64,000 nucleotides of DNA from Bacteroidota bacterium. Lineage in GTDB: Bacteria; Bacteroidota; Bacteroidia; NS11-12g; UBA955. The notes below the pieces were generated by a model. The model saw only the letters and a list, made by a program, of their open reading frames with translations. It was not told where the DNA came from and did no database searches. Positions 1 to 8,004 of this stretch are shown one piece after another. The position numbers were made by a program, and so were the translations under genes. Location: assembly GCA_027488835.1 (NCBI GenBank), contig JAIYAW010000002.1:152666-216665 (forward strand). The letters are read 5' to 3'. Position 1 is the first letter of the stretch. Each line of letters begins with the position of its first letter.

Positions 1-320
1 CGCATGGCATTTGTATTGTGCCCGTAGTTGCTGGAAGTGGAATTAGAATGAAATTGATTGAGGCAATGAGCTTGGGAATACCTTGTGTAACAACAGAAAT
101 TGGAGTACAGGGAATTGATGTTGAAAATAATATCCATGTTAAAATCGCCAATTCGCCCATAGAATTCGCCAATTCAATGATTACAATGATTCAACAATGG
201 CACGAAACCATCAAAATGGGTACACGTGGCAAAAAGTATATGATTGAACATCATAATTTGCAAAAGAATACCCGCGAATTATTGTCGTTTTATTCAAAAA
301 TGATAGGAAAAAGAGATTAG
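1..320 (+). CDS. Glycosyltransferase family 1/4-type, C-terminal fragment (cut by window edge)
   Basis: The reading frame is open from the left edge (codon phase begins at base 3), so the 5' part lies outside the window. The visible roughly 105 residues include a VVAGSGIRMKLIEAMS segment. This is the donor-sugar-binding region of GT-B glycosyltransferases, where a glycine-rich loop precedes the helix carrying the conserved Glu of the EAM motif. It is followed by the usual CVTTEIGVQGI strand and a C-terminal helix. The GTG at base 18 is an internal Val codon, not a start, because homology continues upstream of it (HGICIVP). The stop at 318-320 directly abuts the ATG of the ABC exporter, so the two are probably co-transcribed, which suggests surface polysaccharide or lipid glycosylation. 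The specific sugar cannot be told. Confidence 0.85.
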   Translation, partial: HGICIVPVVAGSGIRMKLIEAMSLGIPCVTTEIGVQGIDVENNIHVKIANSPIEFANSMITMIQQWHETIKMGTRGKKYMIEHHNLQKNTRELLSFYSKMIGKRD

Positions 321-2069
321 ATGAAAAGGTTATGGTTATATCTAAAACCCCAAGGAAAATTGGTGTTTTGGGCTTTGTTTTTGGCTACGATGAGCCAAGT
401 TTTCAGTTTGTTAGATCCATGGGTGGGTAGGAATTTGTTTGATAGATATTTAACCAAATTTCATTTATACAATGAACATGATTATATCTGGGGTGTAATG
501 ACATGGTTGTCCATTGGTATTGGCGTAGCCATGGTGAGTCGTATATCGAAAAACTTACAAGATTATTTTGTCAATGTGGCCATTCAAAAGGCAGGAGCAA
601 AAATATTTACAGATGGAATCAAACATACCCTTGATTTGCCGTTTGCTACTTTTGAAGATCACAGAAGCGGCGAAACTTTGAATATATTACAGAAGGTGAG
701 AACCGATTCTGAAAGGGTAATTACCCTAACAGTGAATTTGTTATTCACTTCAATTGTGGGTGTTATTTTCGTTTTTATTGCATCTTTTTCTGTGCATTGG
801 TTAATTGCTCCAGTATTTTTAGCTGCAATGGCAATTGTTGGAATTAGTAGTTCCATGTTAAGCAAGCAGATTAAAGTTATTCAAAAAGAAATCATGCAAG
901 AAACTTCCGTATTGGCTGGTACCACCACCGAGAGTTTGCGCAATATTGAATTGGTGAAGAGTTTGGGATTGGTTGTGCAAGAAATGCAACGTATCAGTTC
1001 AAATACGCTTAAAATATTAGGATTAGAGTTAAAGAAAGTTAAAAAAGTAAGAACTTTAGGATTTGTACAAGGCACAACGGTAAATTTAATGCGCAACTTA
1101 TTGTTGCTGTTTTTGTCATGGATGGTTTTTACCCAAAGAATTACGCCGGGAATGTATATTCAGTTTTTATTTTATACTTTTTTTATATTCAATCCTTTGC
1201 AAGAATTGGGAACGTTTATTCAGGCATGGAGAGAAGCAGAAGTATCCCTCAATAAATTTGATCAACTACTAAAGACACCAAGTGAAATTATCCCTGAAAA
1301 CGCCAAGCATATTGGAAATATCGACAAAATTTCATTCAACCATGTTTCATTTAGACACCAAACTGCAAACAGAAATGCATTAACTGATGTAAGTTTTGAG
1401 CTTAACAAAGGACAAACAATTGCTTTTGTTGGACCTTCCGGTAGTGGTAAAAGCACACTGGTTAAAATGTTGGTGGGTTTGTACTTGCCAAATGAGGGTG
1501 AGGTTAAGTTCAATGATTTTGAAGTGAACGAAATTAATAGAAATGAAATTCGCACGCAATTGGGATTGGTTTCTCAAGAATCGCAACTGTTTTCAGGTAG
1601 TATCAAAGAGAATTTAACTTTTGTTTGTCCCTCAGCAACTGAAGAGGAGATGTTGGAGGCCTTGTCGAAGGCAGCAACAAGCTCATTAATGAGCAGGGCT
1701 GAAAAAGGATTGGATACCCAAATAGGAGAGGGCGGAATTAAGGTTTCTGGTGGGGAAAAACAGCGATTGTCCATAGCGAGGGCATTGTTGCGGAAGCCCA
1801 ATTTATTAATCTTTGATGAAGCAACATCTGCGTTGGATTCAATTACGGAGCAAGAAATTACAAAAACCTTAAAAGATATTTCTGGTCAAAAAAACAGAAT
1901 TAACGTAATGATAGCACATCGATTAAGTACAATTATGCACGCAGATTGTATATTTGTGTTGGAGAAAGGGAAAATTATTGAAAATGGCACACATGAAGAG
2001 TTAATTGAATTCAAAGGTTTGTATAATGCAATGTGGCGACAACAAATTGGAGAAAATATCGATAATTAA
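321..2069 (+). CDS. ABC exporter, fused permease and ATPase (MsbA/lipid-exporter type)
   Basis: The 582-residue half-transporter has an N-terminal six-helix exporter domain (about residues 1-320) and a C-terminal ATPase. The ATPase shows all motifs: Walker A GPSGSGKST, Q-loop VSQESQLF, signature VSGGEKQR, Walker B LLIFDEAT with catalytic Glu, and H-loop IAHRLST. The length matches homodimeric MsbA-like exporters. The ATG follows the stop of the upstream glycosyltransferase with no gap. That context suggests flipping of a glycolipid or polysaccharide precursor across the inner membrane, but the substrate is an inference. Its TAA stop forms the TA of the -7 box for the next gene. Confidence 0.93.
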   Translation: MKRLWLYLKPQGKLVFWALFLATMSQVFSLLDPWVGRNLFDRYLTKFHLYNEHDYIWGVMTWLSIGIGVAMVSRISKNLQDYFVNVAIQKAGAKIFTDGIKHTLDLPFATFEDHRSGETLNILQKVRTDSERVITLTVNLLFTSIVGVIFVFIASFSVHWLIAPVFLAAMAIVGISSSMLSKQIKVIQKEIMQETSVLAGTTTESLRNIELVKSLGLVVQEMQRISSNTLKILGLELKKVKKVRTLGFVQGTTVNLMRNLLLLFLSWMVFTQRITPGMYIQFLFYTFFIFNPLQELGTFIQAWREAEVSLNKFDQLLKTPSEIIPENAKHIGNIDKISFNHVSFRHQTANRNALTDVSFELNKGQTIAFVGPSGSGKSTLVKMLVGLYLPNEGEVKFNDFEVNEINRNEIRTQLGLVSQESQLFSGSIKENLTFVCPSATEEEMLEALSKAATSSLMSRAEKGLDTQIGEGGIKVSGGEKQRLSIARALLRKPNLLIFDEATSALDSITEQEITKTLKDISGQKNRINVMIAHRLSTIMHADCIFVLEKGKIIENGTHEELIEFKGLYNAMWRQQIGENIDN

Positions 2070-2074
2070 CTTTG
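2067..2074 (+). promoter_or_regulatory. Bacteroidota -7 box for the 2116 gene
   Basis: The sequence TAACTTTG matches TANNTTTG exactly and overlaps the TAA stop (2067-2069) of the ABC exporter. A TTG at 2047-2049 lies 17 bp upstream. This predicts a leader of about 35 nt to the ATG at 2116, so the small secreted protein can be expressed independently of the exporter. Confidence 0.5.
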
Positions 2075-2115
2075 GCATGCAATTTGATATTACAAAATAA
2101 ATTAAACACATAAAT

Positions 2116-2553
2116 ATGAAAAAAAATATATTTTTAGTTGCAATCATGGCTTTTGTTGGAATGGCCAATGCACAAATGGTAAAACCAACTGAGTTGGTAT
2201 CTAATTATGCTAGTTACGATGGTAAAAACATTGCAGTTTCAAATTTTACAGGAACTGTAATTACAAAACCGAATACAAAAAATGTAAATGAGCCAGCATC
2301 GAATTCACTAGGAGCAATTACCGGCAATATTGCAAGTAGTGTACCTAAAACTCCATTTTGTAAAACTTTAAAGGGGTTCAAAATTGTTGAATTTACAGCA
2401 ACGGGTTCTCAAAATTGTGGTTGTTTTTATATTCCATCAAACATGGTTACCAAATTTCAAGACATCAAAAAATCAGGTGCAAAAATGATGGTTCGTGTTT
2501 CTATTGATTCTAAATCAAAAGTGAATAAAATTACAGGACTTGATTCTCAATAA
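2116..2553 (+). CDS. Small secreted protein of unknown function
   Basis: The 145-residue protein starts with a clear Sec signal peptide, Lys-rich then hydrophobic, with a predicted cut after GMANA before QMVKP. The mature part of about 126 residues has no transmembrane segment and contains Cys residues at TPFCKTLKG and SQNCGCFYI (one Cys-Gly-Cys). The layout (signal peptide, then a small beta-rich domain speaking of 'SFTGTVI'-like strands) is compatible with a periplasmic OB-like or lipocalin-like fold, but I do not recognise the family. It is flanked by its own promoter and a downstream hairpin, so it is likely a single-gene unit. Confidence 0.75.
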   Translation: MKKNIFLVAIMAFVGMANAQMVKPTELVSNYASYDGKNIAVSNFTGTVITKPNTKNVNEPASNSLGAITGNIASSVPKTPFCKTLKGFKIVEFTATGSQNCGCFYIPSNMVTKFQDIKKSGAKMMVRVSIDSKSKVNKITGLDSQ

Positions 2554-2585
2554 ATAGATTAGTATTTTGTTATGTATAGTTATAG

Positions 2586-2609
2586 ATAATGCGGCTTAGG
2601 TCGCATTAT
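2586..2609. terminator. Hairpin between convergent genes
   Basis: Arms ATAATGCG (2586-2593) and CGCATTAT (2602-2609) form a perfect 8-bp stem with an 8-nt loop, followed by a T-rich run on the plus strand. The descending arm includes the stop codon of the minus-strand acetyltransferase. It is a probable terminator for the 2116 gene and perhaps for both directions. Confidence 0.55.
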
Positions 2610-3031
2610 TTGTTTAATTTCATTTTAAAATGGGGGATGTTGGCTTCAAAAAACCTTTCTCCAAACTGCTCAAAACCTAGTTTTTCATAAAAACCAACAG
2701 CATGTTCTTGGGCATGCAAATAAATAACTTTGTGAGTGGGCATTATTTTTTCTAAACAATTTTTTACCAGTGCAGCACCTATTTTTTTACCTCTATAACT
2801 TTCTAATACTGCAAATCGTTCAAGTTTAATTCCATTTTCAGTTTGCCTAATTCTGCACGTTCCGGCCTTTATTCCTTGGTATTGGGCAAGAAAATGTCTG
2901 CAACTTTTTTCATGTTCGTCGTACTCTTCTTCGGGCGCGCAGTTTTGACCAATCACAAAAACGATGCGCCTAATTTCAAAGGCGGCAGCCATTTCTTCGG
3001 GAGTTTGTATTTCAAATATCTGAATCATCAA
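2606..3031 (-). CDS. GNAT family N-acetyltransferase
   Basis: The 141-residue protein has the GNAT fold. An N-terminal helix region with EIRRIVFV is followed by strand 4 ending KLERFAVLESYRGKKIGAAL, the acetyl-CoA pyrophosphate-binding loop of the R/Q-x-x-G-x-G/A type. A C-terminal strand and helix YLHAQEHAVGFYEKLGF then carries the conserved Tyr region. It transfers an acetyl group from acetyl-CoA to an amine; the substrate cannot be inferred. Two adjacent Met codons (3031, 3028) are possible starts. It is a monocistronic minus-strand gene divergent from the aldolase, with 47 bp between the start codons. Confidence 0.88.
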   Translation of the reverse strand: MMIQIFEIQTPEEMAAAFEIRRIVFVIGQNCAPEEEYDEHEKSCRHFLAQYQGIKAGTCRIRQTENGIKLERFAVLESYRGKKIGAALVKNCLEKIMPTHKVIYLHAQEHAVGFYEKLGFEQFGERFFEANIPHFKMKLNK

Positions 3032-3041
3032 TAAAAATGGT

Positions 3042-3049
3042 TATTTTTG
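3042..3049 (+). promoter_or_regulatory. -7 box of the aldolase gene
   Basis: TATTTTTG is an exact TANNTTTG match 29 nt upstream of the aldolase ATG, predicting a leader of about 25 nt. No clear -33 TTG lies at standard spacing. An exact minus-strand match, TAATTTTG (3064-3071), points the other way toward the acetyltransferase. Confidence 0.5.
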
Positions 3050-3078
3050 CTTCAAATTAACAACAAAATTATTATAAA

Positions 3079-4137
3079 ATGGCTCAATCAAATGTTCAAT
3101 CTTTATTAGGAGATCAGGCAGAATACCTGTTGAATCACACCTGTAACACAATTTCTAAAGAAACCATTCATTTACCTGGATCAGATTTCGTAGACAGAGT
3201 TTTTGCTCAAACAAACCGCAGTACACAAGTTTTGAAAAGCTTGCAACACCTTTATGGTAATGGTAGATTGGCAAATACAGGGTATTTAAGTATTTTACCA
3301 GTAGATCAAGGAATTGAACATAGTGCGGGTGCTTCTTTTGCACCAAATCCAGCGTATTTTGATCCAGAGAATATCATAAAATTGGCTATTGAAGGTGGAT
3401 GTAACGCAGTTGCATCAACATACGGTGTGTTGGCTATGAATTCTAGAAAATATGCCCACAAAATCCCATTTATTGTAAAAATCAACCATAACGAATTCCT
3501 CTCTTATCCCAATAAATTTGATCAAATTATGTTTGGTTCAATTAAAGAGGCTTGGAACTTAGGAGCAACAGCTGTTGGTGCAACCATCTATTTTGGAAGT
3601 CCTGAAAGTGCACGTCAAATTGTTGAAGTTGCAAAAGCATTTGAAATGGCTCACGAGTTAGGTATGTCCACCATTTTGTGGTGCTACACCCGTAACAACG
3701 GTTTCAAAGTTGATGGTGTTGATTATCATGCAAGCGCGGATTTAACTGGTCAAGCAAATCATTTGGGAGTTACCATCCAAGCCGATATTATCAAACAAAA
3801 ATTGCCTACCAACAATGGTGGTTATTTGGTTACAAAACATGGCAAAACACATCCTAAGGTATATTCTGAATTAACTACCGATCACCCAATTGATTTAACG
3901 CGTTACCAAGTTGCTAATTGCTACATGGGTAGAGCTGGTTTGATTAATAGTGGTGGAGAGAGTAAAGGACAAGGCGATATTGAAGAAGCAGTAACAACAG
4001 CAGTTGTTAACAAAAGAGCGGGTGGTACTGGTTTGATCTTGGGTCGTAAAGCTTTTCAAAAACCTTTGAATGATGGAATTCACTTGTTGAATTCAGTTCA
4101 AGACATATACTTAGACAATAGCATTACTATTGCCTAA
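3079..4137 (+). CDS. fbaB: Class I fructose-bisphosphate aldolase (DhnA/FbaB type)
   Basis: The 352-residue protein matches the archaeal-type class I aldolase family (DhnA). The N-terminal part contains [18 protein letters not shown], with the phosphate-binding DQGIEH element. The Schiff-base lysine region is ADIIKQKLP, and the C-terminal phosphate loop includes [14 protein letters not shown] and [13 protein letters not shown]. It reversibly cleaves fructose-1,6-bisphosphate to DHAP and glyceraldehyde-3-phosphate in glycolysis and gluconeogenesis, in the cytoplasm. The ATG at 3079 is the first in frame and lies behind a good -7 box. accD follows after 30 bp and is possibly co-transcribed. Pyruvate kinase, another glycolytic gene, is in the same window but not linked. 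Confidence 0.92.
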   Translation: MAQSNVQSLLGDQAEYLLNHTCNTISKETIHLPGSDFVDRVFAQTNRSTQVLKSLQHLYGNGRLANTGYLSILPVDQGIEHSAGASFAPNPAYFDPENIIKLAIEGGCNAVASTYGVLAMNSRKYAHKIPFIVKINHNEFLSYPNKFDQIMFGSIKEAWNLGATAVGATIYFGSPESARQIVEVAKAFEMAHELGMSTILWCYTRNNGFKVDGVDYHASADLTGQANHLGVTIQADIIKQKLPTNNGGYLVTKHGKTHPKVYSELTTDHPIDLTRYQVANCYMGRAGLINSGGESKGQGDIEEAVTTAVVNKRAGGTGLILGRKAFQKPLNDGIHLLNSVQDIYLDNSITIA

Positions 4138-4167
4138 ACTATAATTTAATTTTAAAACTAGTAAACT

Positions 4168-5070
4168 TTGGCAAACACTGACTTTGAAGAAGAATTCGGA
4201 TTAGAAAGTTCTGAATCAAAATGGTTTAAAAGAACCATCTCTGGTATTTTAACAAAAACCAAAGATAAAAAACCAACTCCCGATGGGCTTTGGGAAAAGT
4301 GTATCCGTTGTAAAGATGTTCACCCAACCAAAGATTGGATGAATAATCTATATGTTTGTCCTTCTTGTAGTTATCACGATCGTATTGGTTCAAAAGAGTA
4401 TTTTGAGATATTATTTGACGATCATAAATTTACTGAACTTGACGCCAATTTAACGAGCGGTGATCCGCTGAATTTTGTTGATTCAGCACCCTACTTAGAT
4501 CGTATTGTTGTAGCTCAGAAAAAAACATCTCTGAAAGATGCGGTTAGAACGGCATATGGCAGTATTGATGGACATGGATTGGTTGTGGCTTGTATGGATT
4601 TTAATTTTATTGGGGGATCAATGGGGTCTGTTGTGGGTGAAAAGATTGCAAGGGCAATTGATCACGCTATCAAAACAAAAACGCCTTTTCTGATGATTTC
4701 AAAATCGGGTGGAGCTAGAATGATGGAAGCAGCTTTTTCTTTGATGCAAATGGCCAAAACTAGCGCAAAATTGGCCTTGTTGAATAAAGCAGGTGTGCCT
4801 TATATTTCATTAATGACAAATCCAACAACCGGTGGAGTTACTGCTTCTTTCGCAATGTTGGGAGATTTCAATATTGCAGAGCCAGAGGCGCTTATTGGGT
4901 TTGCAGGTCCAAGGGTTATCAAAGAAACAATTGGTAGAGATTTGCCGAAAGGATTTCAAAGTAGTGAATTCTTGGTAGAGCATGGATTTTTAGATTTTAT
5001 AGTAAAACGCACAGAATTAAGAGAAAAATTGTCAACTTTGTTGTCAATTATTTGGTCAAAAAACAACTAA
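4168..5070 (+). CDS. accD: Acetyl-CoA carboxylase carboxyltransferase subunit beta
   Basis: The 300-residue protein has the AccD zinc ribbon near the N-terminus (CIRC then CPSC, four Cys about 20 apart) followed by the crotonase-like carboxyltransferase domain. That domain contains [16 protein letters not shown] and [14 protein letters not shown], the oxyanion and CoA-binding elements, and [13 protein letters not shown]. It carries out the second half-reaction of malonyl-CoA synthesis together with AccA. The only workable start is TTG at 4168: a TAA in frame ends at 4164, and the next ATG (in WMNNLYVC) would delete the zinc ribbon. The TTG sits inside a -7-like TTTG string, so initiation probably relies on transcription from the aldolase side. 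gcvH follows after 18 bp. Confidence 0.93.
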   Translation: MANTDFEEEFGLESSESKWFKRTISGILTKTKDKKPTPDGLWEKCIRCKDVHPTKDWMNNLYVCPSCSYHDRIGSKEYFEILFDDHKFTELDANLTSGDPLNFVDSAPYLDRIVVAQKKTSLKDAVRTAYGSIDGHGLVVACMDFNFIGGSMGSVVGEKIARAIDHAIKTKTPFLMISKSGGARMMEAAFSLMQMAKTSAKLALLNKAGVPYISLMTNPTTGGVTASFAMLGDFNIAEPEALIGFAGPRVIKETIGRDLPKGFQSSEFLVEHGFLDFIVKRTELREKLSTLLSIIWSKNN

Positions 5071-5088
5071 CAAAAAGATAAATTGAAT

Positions 5089-5469
5089 ATGAATTTTCCA
5101 GAAAATTTAAAATATACCAAAGACCACGAGTGGATTTTGGTAGAAGGAAACAGTGCAACTGTTGGAATTACAGATTTCGCACAAGGTGAATTGGGTGATA
5201 TCGTTTTTATCGATATTACCACAGAAGGTGAAACGTTAGATGCGCACGCTATGTTTGGTAGTGTTGAAGCAGTTAAAACGGTAAGTGAATTATTTATGCC
5301 TGTTAGTGGCGAAATTTCAGAAGTGAACACTGGTTTAGAAAATAGCCCAGAAGCGGTTAACTCTGATCCTTATGGTGACGGTTGGATGGTAAAAATCAAT
5401 TTATCTAATCCTTCTGAAATCGATGGCTTAATGAGTGCCGACGAATACAAAGCCTTAATTGGTGCTTAA
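5089..5469 (+). CDS. gcvH: Glycine cleavage system H protein
   Basis: The 126-residue lipoyl-carrier protein has the lipoylation motif [13 protein letters not shown] with the modified Lys at residue 63, preceded by the [14 protein letters not shown] core and followed by [10 protein letters not shown]. It shuttles the methylamine group between the P, T and L proteins of the glycine cleavage complex. The ATG at 5089 is preferred; a TTG two codons upstream (5083) is in frame but adds only two residues. No other gcv gene is nearby, which is common in this phylum. It lies between accD and a VanZ-like gene with short gaps (18 and 15 bp), suggesting one transcript from the aldolase onward. Confidence 0.95.
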   Translation: MNFPENLKYTKDHEWILVEGNSATVGITDFAQGELGDIVFIDITTEGETLDAHAMFGSVEAVKTVSELFMPVSGEISEVNTGLENSPEAVNSDPYGDGWMVKINLSNPSEIDGLMSADEYKALIGA

Positions 5470-5484
5470 TTCGGAAGAAACTAA

Positions 5485-5877
5485 ATGTTTAAAAAACAAA
5501 GTATAATCCCCGCAGTTCTGTGGGGATTTTTTATTTTATACCTTACCATAAAGCCGAAAAGTGCCAATGACTTTCATTCGCCTATATGGTTGAAAGATTT
5601 CCATCCCGATAAAATTGCACATTTTGGCTTTTGGGCGTTGTGGTACGCGATTTATCATTTAACATATTTAAAACAATTTCAAATTTCTACGCAAACAAAG
5701 GTCAAGAGTAAACAACAACGGATATTTATCGTTATTGCAATTCTTTTTGGTGCAACAATAGAAATATTGCAATTTACATTAAAATGGGGTAGGAGTGCCG
5801 ATTGGCTAGATCTAATTGCTGATAGCTCAGGCGTATTTTCTGCTTTTCTGTATTTTAAATGGAGGAATAAAGGATAA
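5485..5877 (+). CDS. VanZ-like family membrane protein
   Basis: The 130-residue protein has about four hydrophobic helices. The VanZ-like pattern is visible: an N-terminal helix then a loop with FHPDKIAHFGFWALWYA, and a C-terminal GATIEILQFTLKWGRSADWLDLIADSSG, whose acidic and Gln residues in helices are the family hallmark. VanZ relatives include teicoplanin-resistance proteins, but most are conserved membrane proteins of unknown activity, so no resistance role should be assumed. It follows gcvH by 15 bp and ends just before a strong terminator. The C-terminal roughly ten residues are basic and cytoplasmic. Confidence 0.82.
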   Translation: MFKKQSIIPAVLWGFFILYLTIKPKSANDFHSPIWLKDFHPDKIAHFGFWALWYAIYHLTYLKQFQISTQTKVKSKQQRIFIVIAILFGATIEILQFTLKWGRSADWLDLIADSSGVFSAFLYFKWRNKG

Positions 5878-5880
5878 CAA

Positions 5881-5909
5881 AAAAAACGCCCCGAAGAAGG
5901 CGTTTTTTT
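5881..5909. terminator. Bidirectional intrinsic terminator (VanZ-like gene and tRNA-Cys)
   Basis: Arms AAAAAACGCC (5881-5890) and GGCGTTTTTT (5899-5908) flank an 8-nt loop. On the plus strand the stem is followed by T residues; on the minus strand the A-run upstream becomes a T-run of about eight. It therefore ends both the plus-strand VanZ-like gene and the minus-strand tRNA-Cys. Confidence 0.85.
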
Positions 5910-5916
5910 GAAATTG

Positions 5917-5987
5917 AGGTCGGAAGCGGATTCGAACCGCTGTAAAGGGTTTTGCAGACCCGTGCCTAGCCGCTCGGCCATCCGACC
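5917..5987 (-). tRNA. tRNA-Cys (anticodon GCA)
   Basis: On the minus strand a 71-nt cloverleaf is readable. The 7-bp acceptor stem pairs GGTCGGA (5987-5981) with TCCGACC (5924-5918). It has a D arm with GGC-type loop, an anticodon loop with GCA (plus-strand 5953-5955) and a T arm with GGTTCGAATCC. The discriminator base is U (5917), as expected for tRNA-Cys. The CCA end is not encoded. It has a consensus promoter only 13 nt upstream and a shared terminator just downstream, so it is a single-tRNA unit. Confidence 0.95.
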
Positions 5988-5999
5988 TTTTAAGGGCTG

Positions 6000-6031
6000 C
6001 AAATATACACGTTTAAATTTGTTTTGGCAAA
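6000..6031 (-). promoter_or_regulatory. Consensus promoter of tRNA-Cys
   Basis: On the minus strand, TTTG (6031-6028) is followed by exactly 20 bp and then TATATTTG (6007-6000), a full -33/-7 match for the Bacteroidota housekeeping sigma factor. The next bases are CAGCCCTTAAAAGG, placing the transcription start 5-8 nt from the tRNA 5' end. The core and initiation region closely resemble the promoter at 63903-63933. Confidence 0.8.
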
Positions 6032-6064
6032 TAAATCGAACAAAAATAATTGCAATAAACCTTA

Positions 6065-6742
6065 TTATTTGCTTATTATTTCACCATCAGCCATTTCAAT
6101 GATGCGGTCTGTTTTTGCTGCAAAATCAGGATCGTGTGTAACAATTAACAACGATGTATTAAATTCATTGGTGAGTTGTTTGAAAATATCAAATACCAAT
6201 AGCGCATTCTTTGAATCCAAATTCCCTGTAGGTTCATCACCCATGATGATACTTGGATTGTTAATGAGCGCCCTTGCAATAGCCACACGCTGCTTTTGTC
6301 CCCCAGAAATTCGAGAAGCCATTTTCAATGCTTGATCCGCTATATCCAATAACTTTAGTTTTTCAATGGCGTTATGCTCAATTTCTTCTCTCGTTTTTCT
6401 GCCTAATTTCAAAGCCGGCATCATTACATTTTCTAAAACTGAAAATTCAGGTAACAAATAATGAAACTGAAAAACAAAGCCAATATGTTCGTTTCGAATA
6501 ACTGCCAATTGATTAGGAGTTAATCCACTCAATCGTTCGTTGTTCAAAAATATTTCACCCGTGTAGTCAGTGTCCATCGTGCTTAATATGTACAATAAAG
6601 TACTTTTACCACAGCCAGATTTACCCATAATTGAAACGAATTCTCCTTTTTCCATTTCAAGTGAAATATTTTTAAGCACTTGAATATCCACCGGATCGTG
6701 GAAATGCTTATTTACGTTGCTAACTTTTATGAGTGGATTCAT
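6065..6742 (-). CDS. ABC transporter ATP-binding protein (LolD/MacB-like)
   Basis: The 225-residue ATPase has Walker A GKSGCGKST, Q-loop VFQFHYLLPEF, signature RISGGQKQR, Walker B IIMGDEPTGNLD and H-loop LIVTHD. The DEPTGNLD sequence is typical of the MacB/LolD/FtsE subgroup, which drives permeases of the FtsX type. It is the last gene of a three-gene minus-strand set with a permease (1-bp gap) and an adaptor lipoprotein. The set acts as a mechanotransmission-type pump or lipoprotein release system at the inner membrane. MacB-like export is favoured over Lol by the HlyD-type adaptor. Confidence 0.92.
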   Translation of the reverse strand: MNPLIKVSNVNKHFHDPVDIQVLKNISLEMEKGEFVSIMGKSGCGKSTLLYILSTMDTDYTGEIFLNNERLSGLTPNQLAVIRNEHIGFVFQFHYLLPEFSVLENVMMPALKLGRKTREEIEHNAIEKLKLLDIADQALKMASRISGGQKQRVAIARALINNPSIIMGDEPTGNLDSKNALLVFDIFKQLTNEFNTSLLIVTHDPDFAAKTDRIIEMADGEIISK

Positions 6743-6743
6743 A

Positions 6744-8003
6744 TTATTGTCCTCTTAAAATTTCAACCGGATCAATTTTACTTGCCTTTCGAGCGGGTAA
6801 AAATCCTGCAAAAAAAGTGGTAATCAATGCGAAAATTGCCCCGATTACATAATATAAACCATCGAAATTAACCGGAAAAGTTTTTACGGTAGGTATTGCC
6901 TGTGTTTCAAAAGGAGAAATGCTAATTAAATATGAAACACCCAATCCGAGTAATAAACCCAAACTTCCTCCAACAATACCAATTAAAAGTGCTTCATAAA
7001 TAAAAATGCGCATTACATCTCCACCCGAAAATCCTGTGGCTTTTAAAATGGCTATGTCGTTCATTTTTTCATAAATCATCATATTTAAAATGTTGTAAAT
7101 GCCAAATCCTGCCACAATCAAAAGGGTAATAGAAACAGCATAAGTAATTAAATTTCTGATACTTGTTCCCGTTTCGAATTGTGCATTTGCCGTTTTAATA
7201 TCTACCGCATTGATATGGTTATTATGCACGATTTCATCTGTCATTGGTTTTGCTTTTTCAATATCAAAAAGCTTTACACTGATATCTGTCACATAATTGC
7301 TGGTTTCTCCAGCAACTTTTTGAGCTGTTTTAATGTTGGTATAACTTTGAAGTTTGTCAATGTCAGCCAACCCACTTTGAAAAAAACCAACAATCTTCAA
7401 CCTAACTGTGCCACCCGATGGGGTAACCATAGGAACATAATCTCCTTTTTTTAAGGAAAGTTTTTGTGCTATTCCTATTCCTAAAATTACACCATTGTCG
7501 TTGCTTTTTAATTCTAAGGGACTCCCGTTTACAATATATTGTTTAAAATTATACAATCTTGTTTCTTCAATTACATCAATACCAATAAGGTTTCCGTTCA
7601 ATAAAACGCTGCCAGATTGATAAAATACCCGTGTTGAAACTTGCGGGGTAACTCCTTTTACCCGTTTGTCTGACTTGAGTGCGTTGATAATCCCTTTGTT
7701 GTTTAAAATACTTGCTTGGCTTTTTTTAGGTTTGATAGAATGTATGACATTCATGCTGTTTTTATACTGATCTGATAATTCAATAGGTTGCTCCTTGCTT
7801 GGTTGAACTTCATTGTAAATTCGAATATGTGGAGTTCTGTTTAAAATTAATCCATCAAGCAATCCATTGAGCCCTGTCATAAAACTCACCAAAATAATAA
7901 ATGTCCCAATTCCAAATGTTACACCCAAAGCTGCAATTGAAGACTGTTTCTTCCTTGCCCATAAATGGGTTTTGGCAATTTCAAACAAAATAGATTTGGC
8001 CAT
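6744..8003 (-). CDS. ABC transporter permease, MacB/FtsX family
   Basis: The 419-residue protein has the FtsX/MacB topology. It has an N-terminal helix (about 20-45), a large periplasmic domain (about 50-280), then three C-terminal helices beginning ITYAVSITLLIVAGFGIYN, with the FtsX-family motif region MNDIAILKATGFSGGDVMRIF and the end GFLPARKASKIDPVEILRGQ. This C-terminal tail (PxxILRG) is characteristic of MacB/LolC proteins. It couples to the ATPase encoded 1 bp downstream and to the adaptor encoded 1 bp upstream. The substrate is not identifiable. Confidence 0.9.
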   Translation of the reverse strand: MAKSILFEIAKTHLWARKKQSSIAALGVTFGIGTFIILVSFMTGLNGLLDGLILNRTPHIRIYNEVQPSKEQPIELSDQYKNSMNVIHSIKPKKSQASILNNKGIINALKSDKRVKGVTPQVSTRVFYQSGSVLLNGNLIGIDVIEETRLYNFKQYIVNGSPLELKSNDNGVILGIGIAQKLSLKKGDYVPMVTPSGGTVRLKIVGFFQSGLADIDKLQSYTNIKTAQKVAGETSNYVTDISVKLFDIEKAKPMTDEIVHNNHINAVDIKTANAQFETGTSIRNLITYAVSITLLIVAGFGIYNILNMMIYEKMNDIAILKATGFSGGDVMRIFIYEALLIGIVGGSLGLLLGLGVSYLISISPFETQAIPTVKTFPVNFDGLYYVIGAIFALITTFFAGFLPARKASKIDPVEILRGQ

Positions 8004-8004
8004 T

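Noticed and set aside
5485..5877. Glycopeptide-resistance function for the VanZ-like protein
   Set aside because: Most VanZ-domain proteins are not resistance factors, and no van cluster is present.
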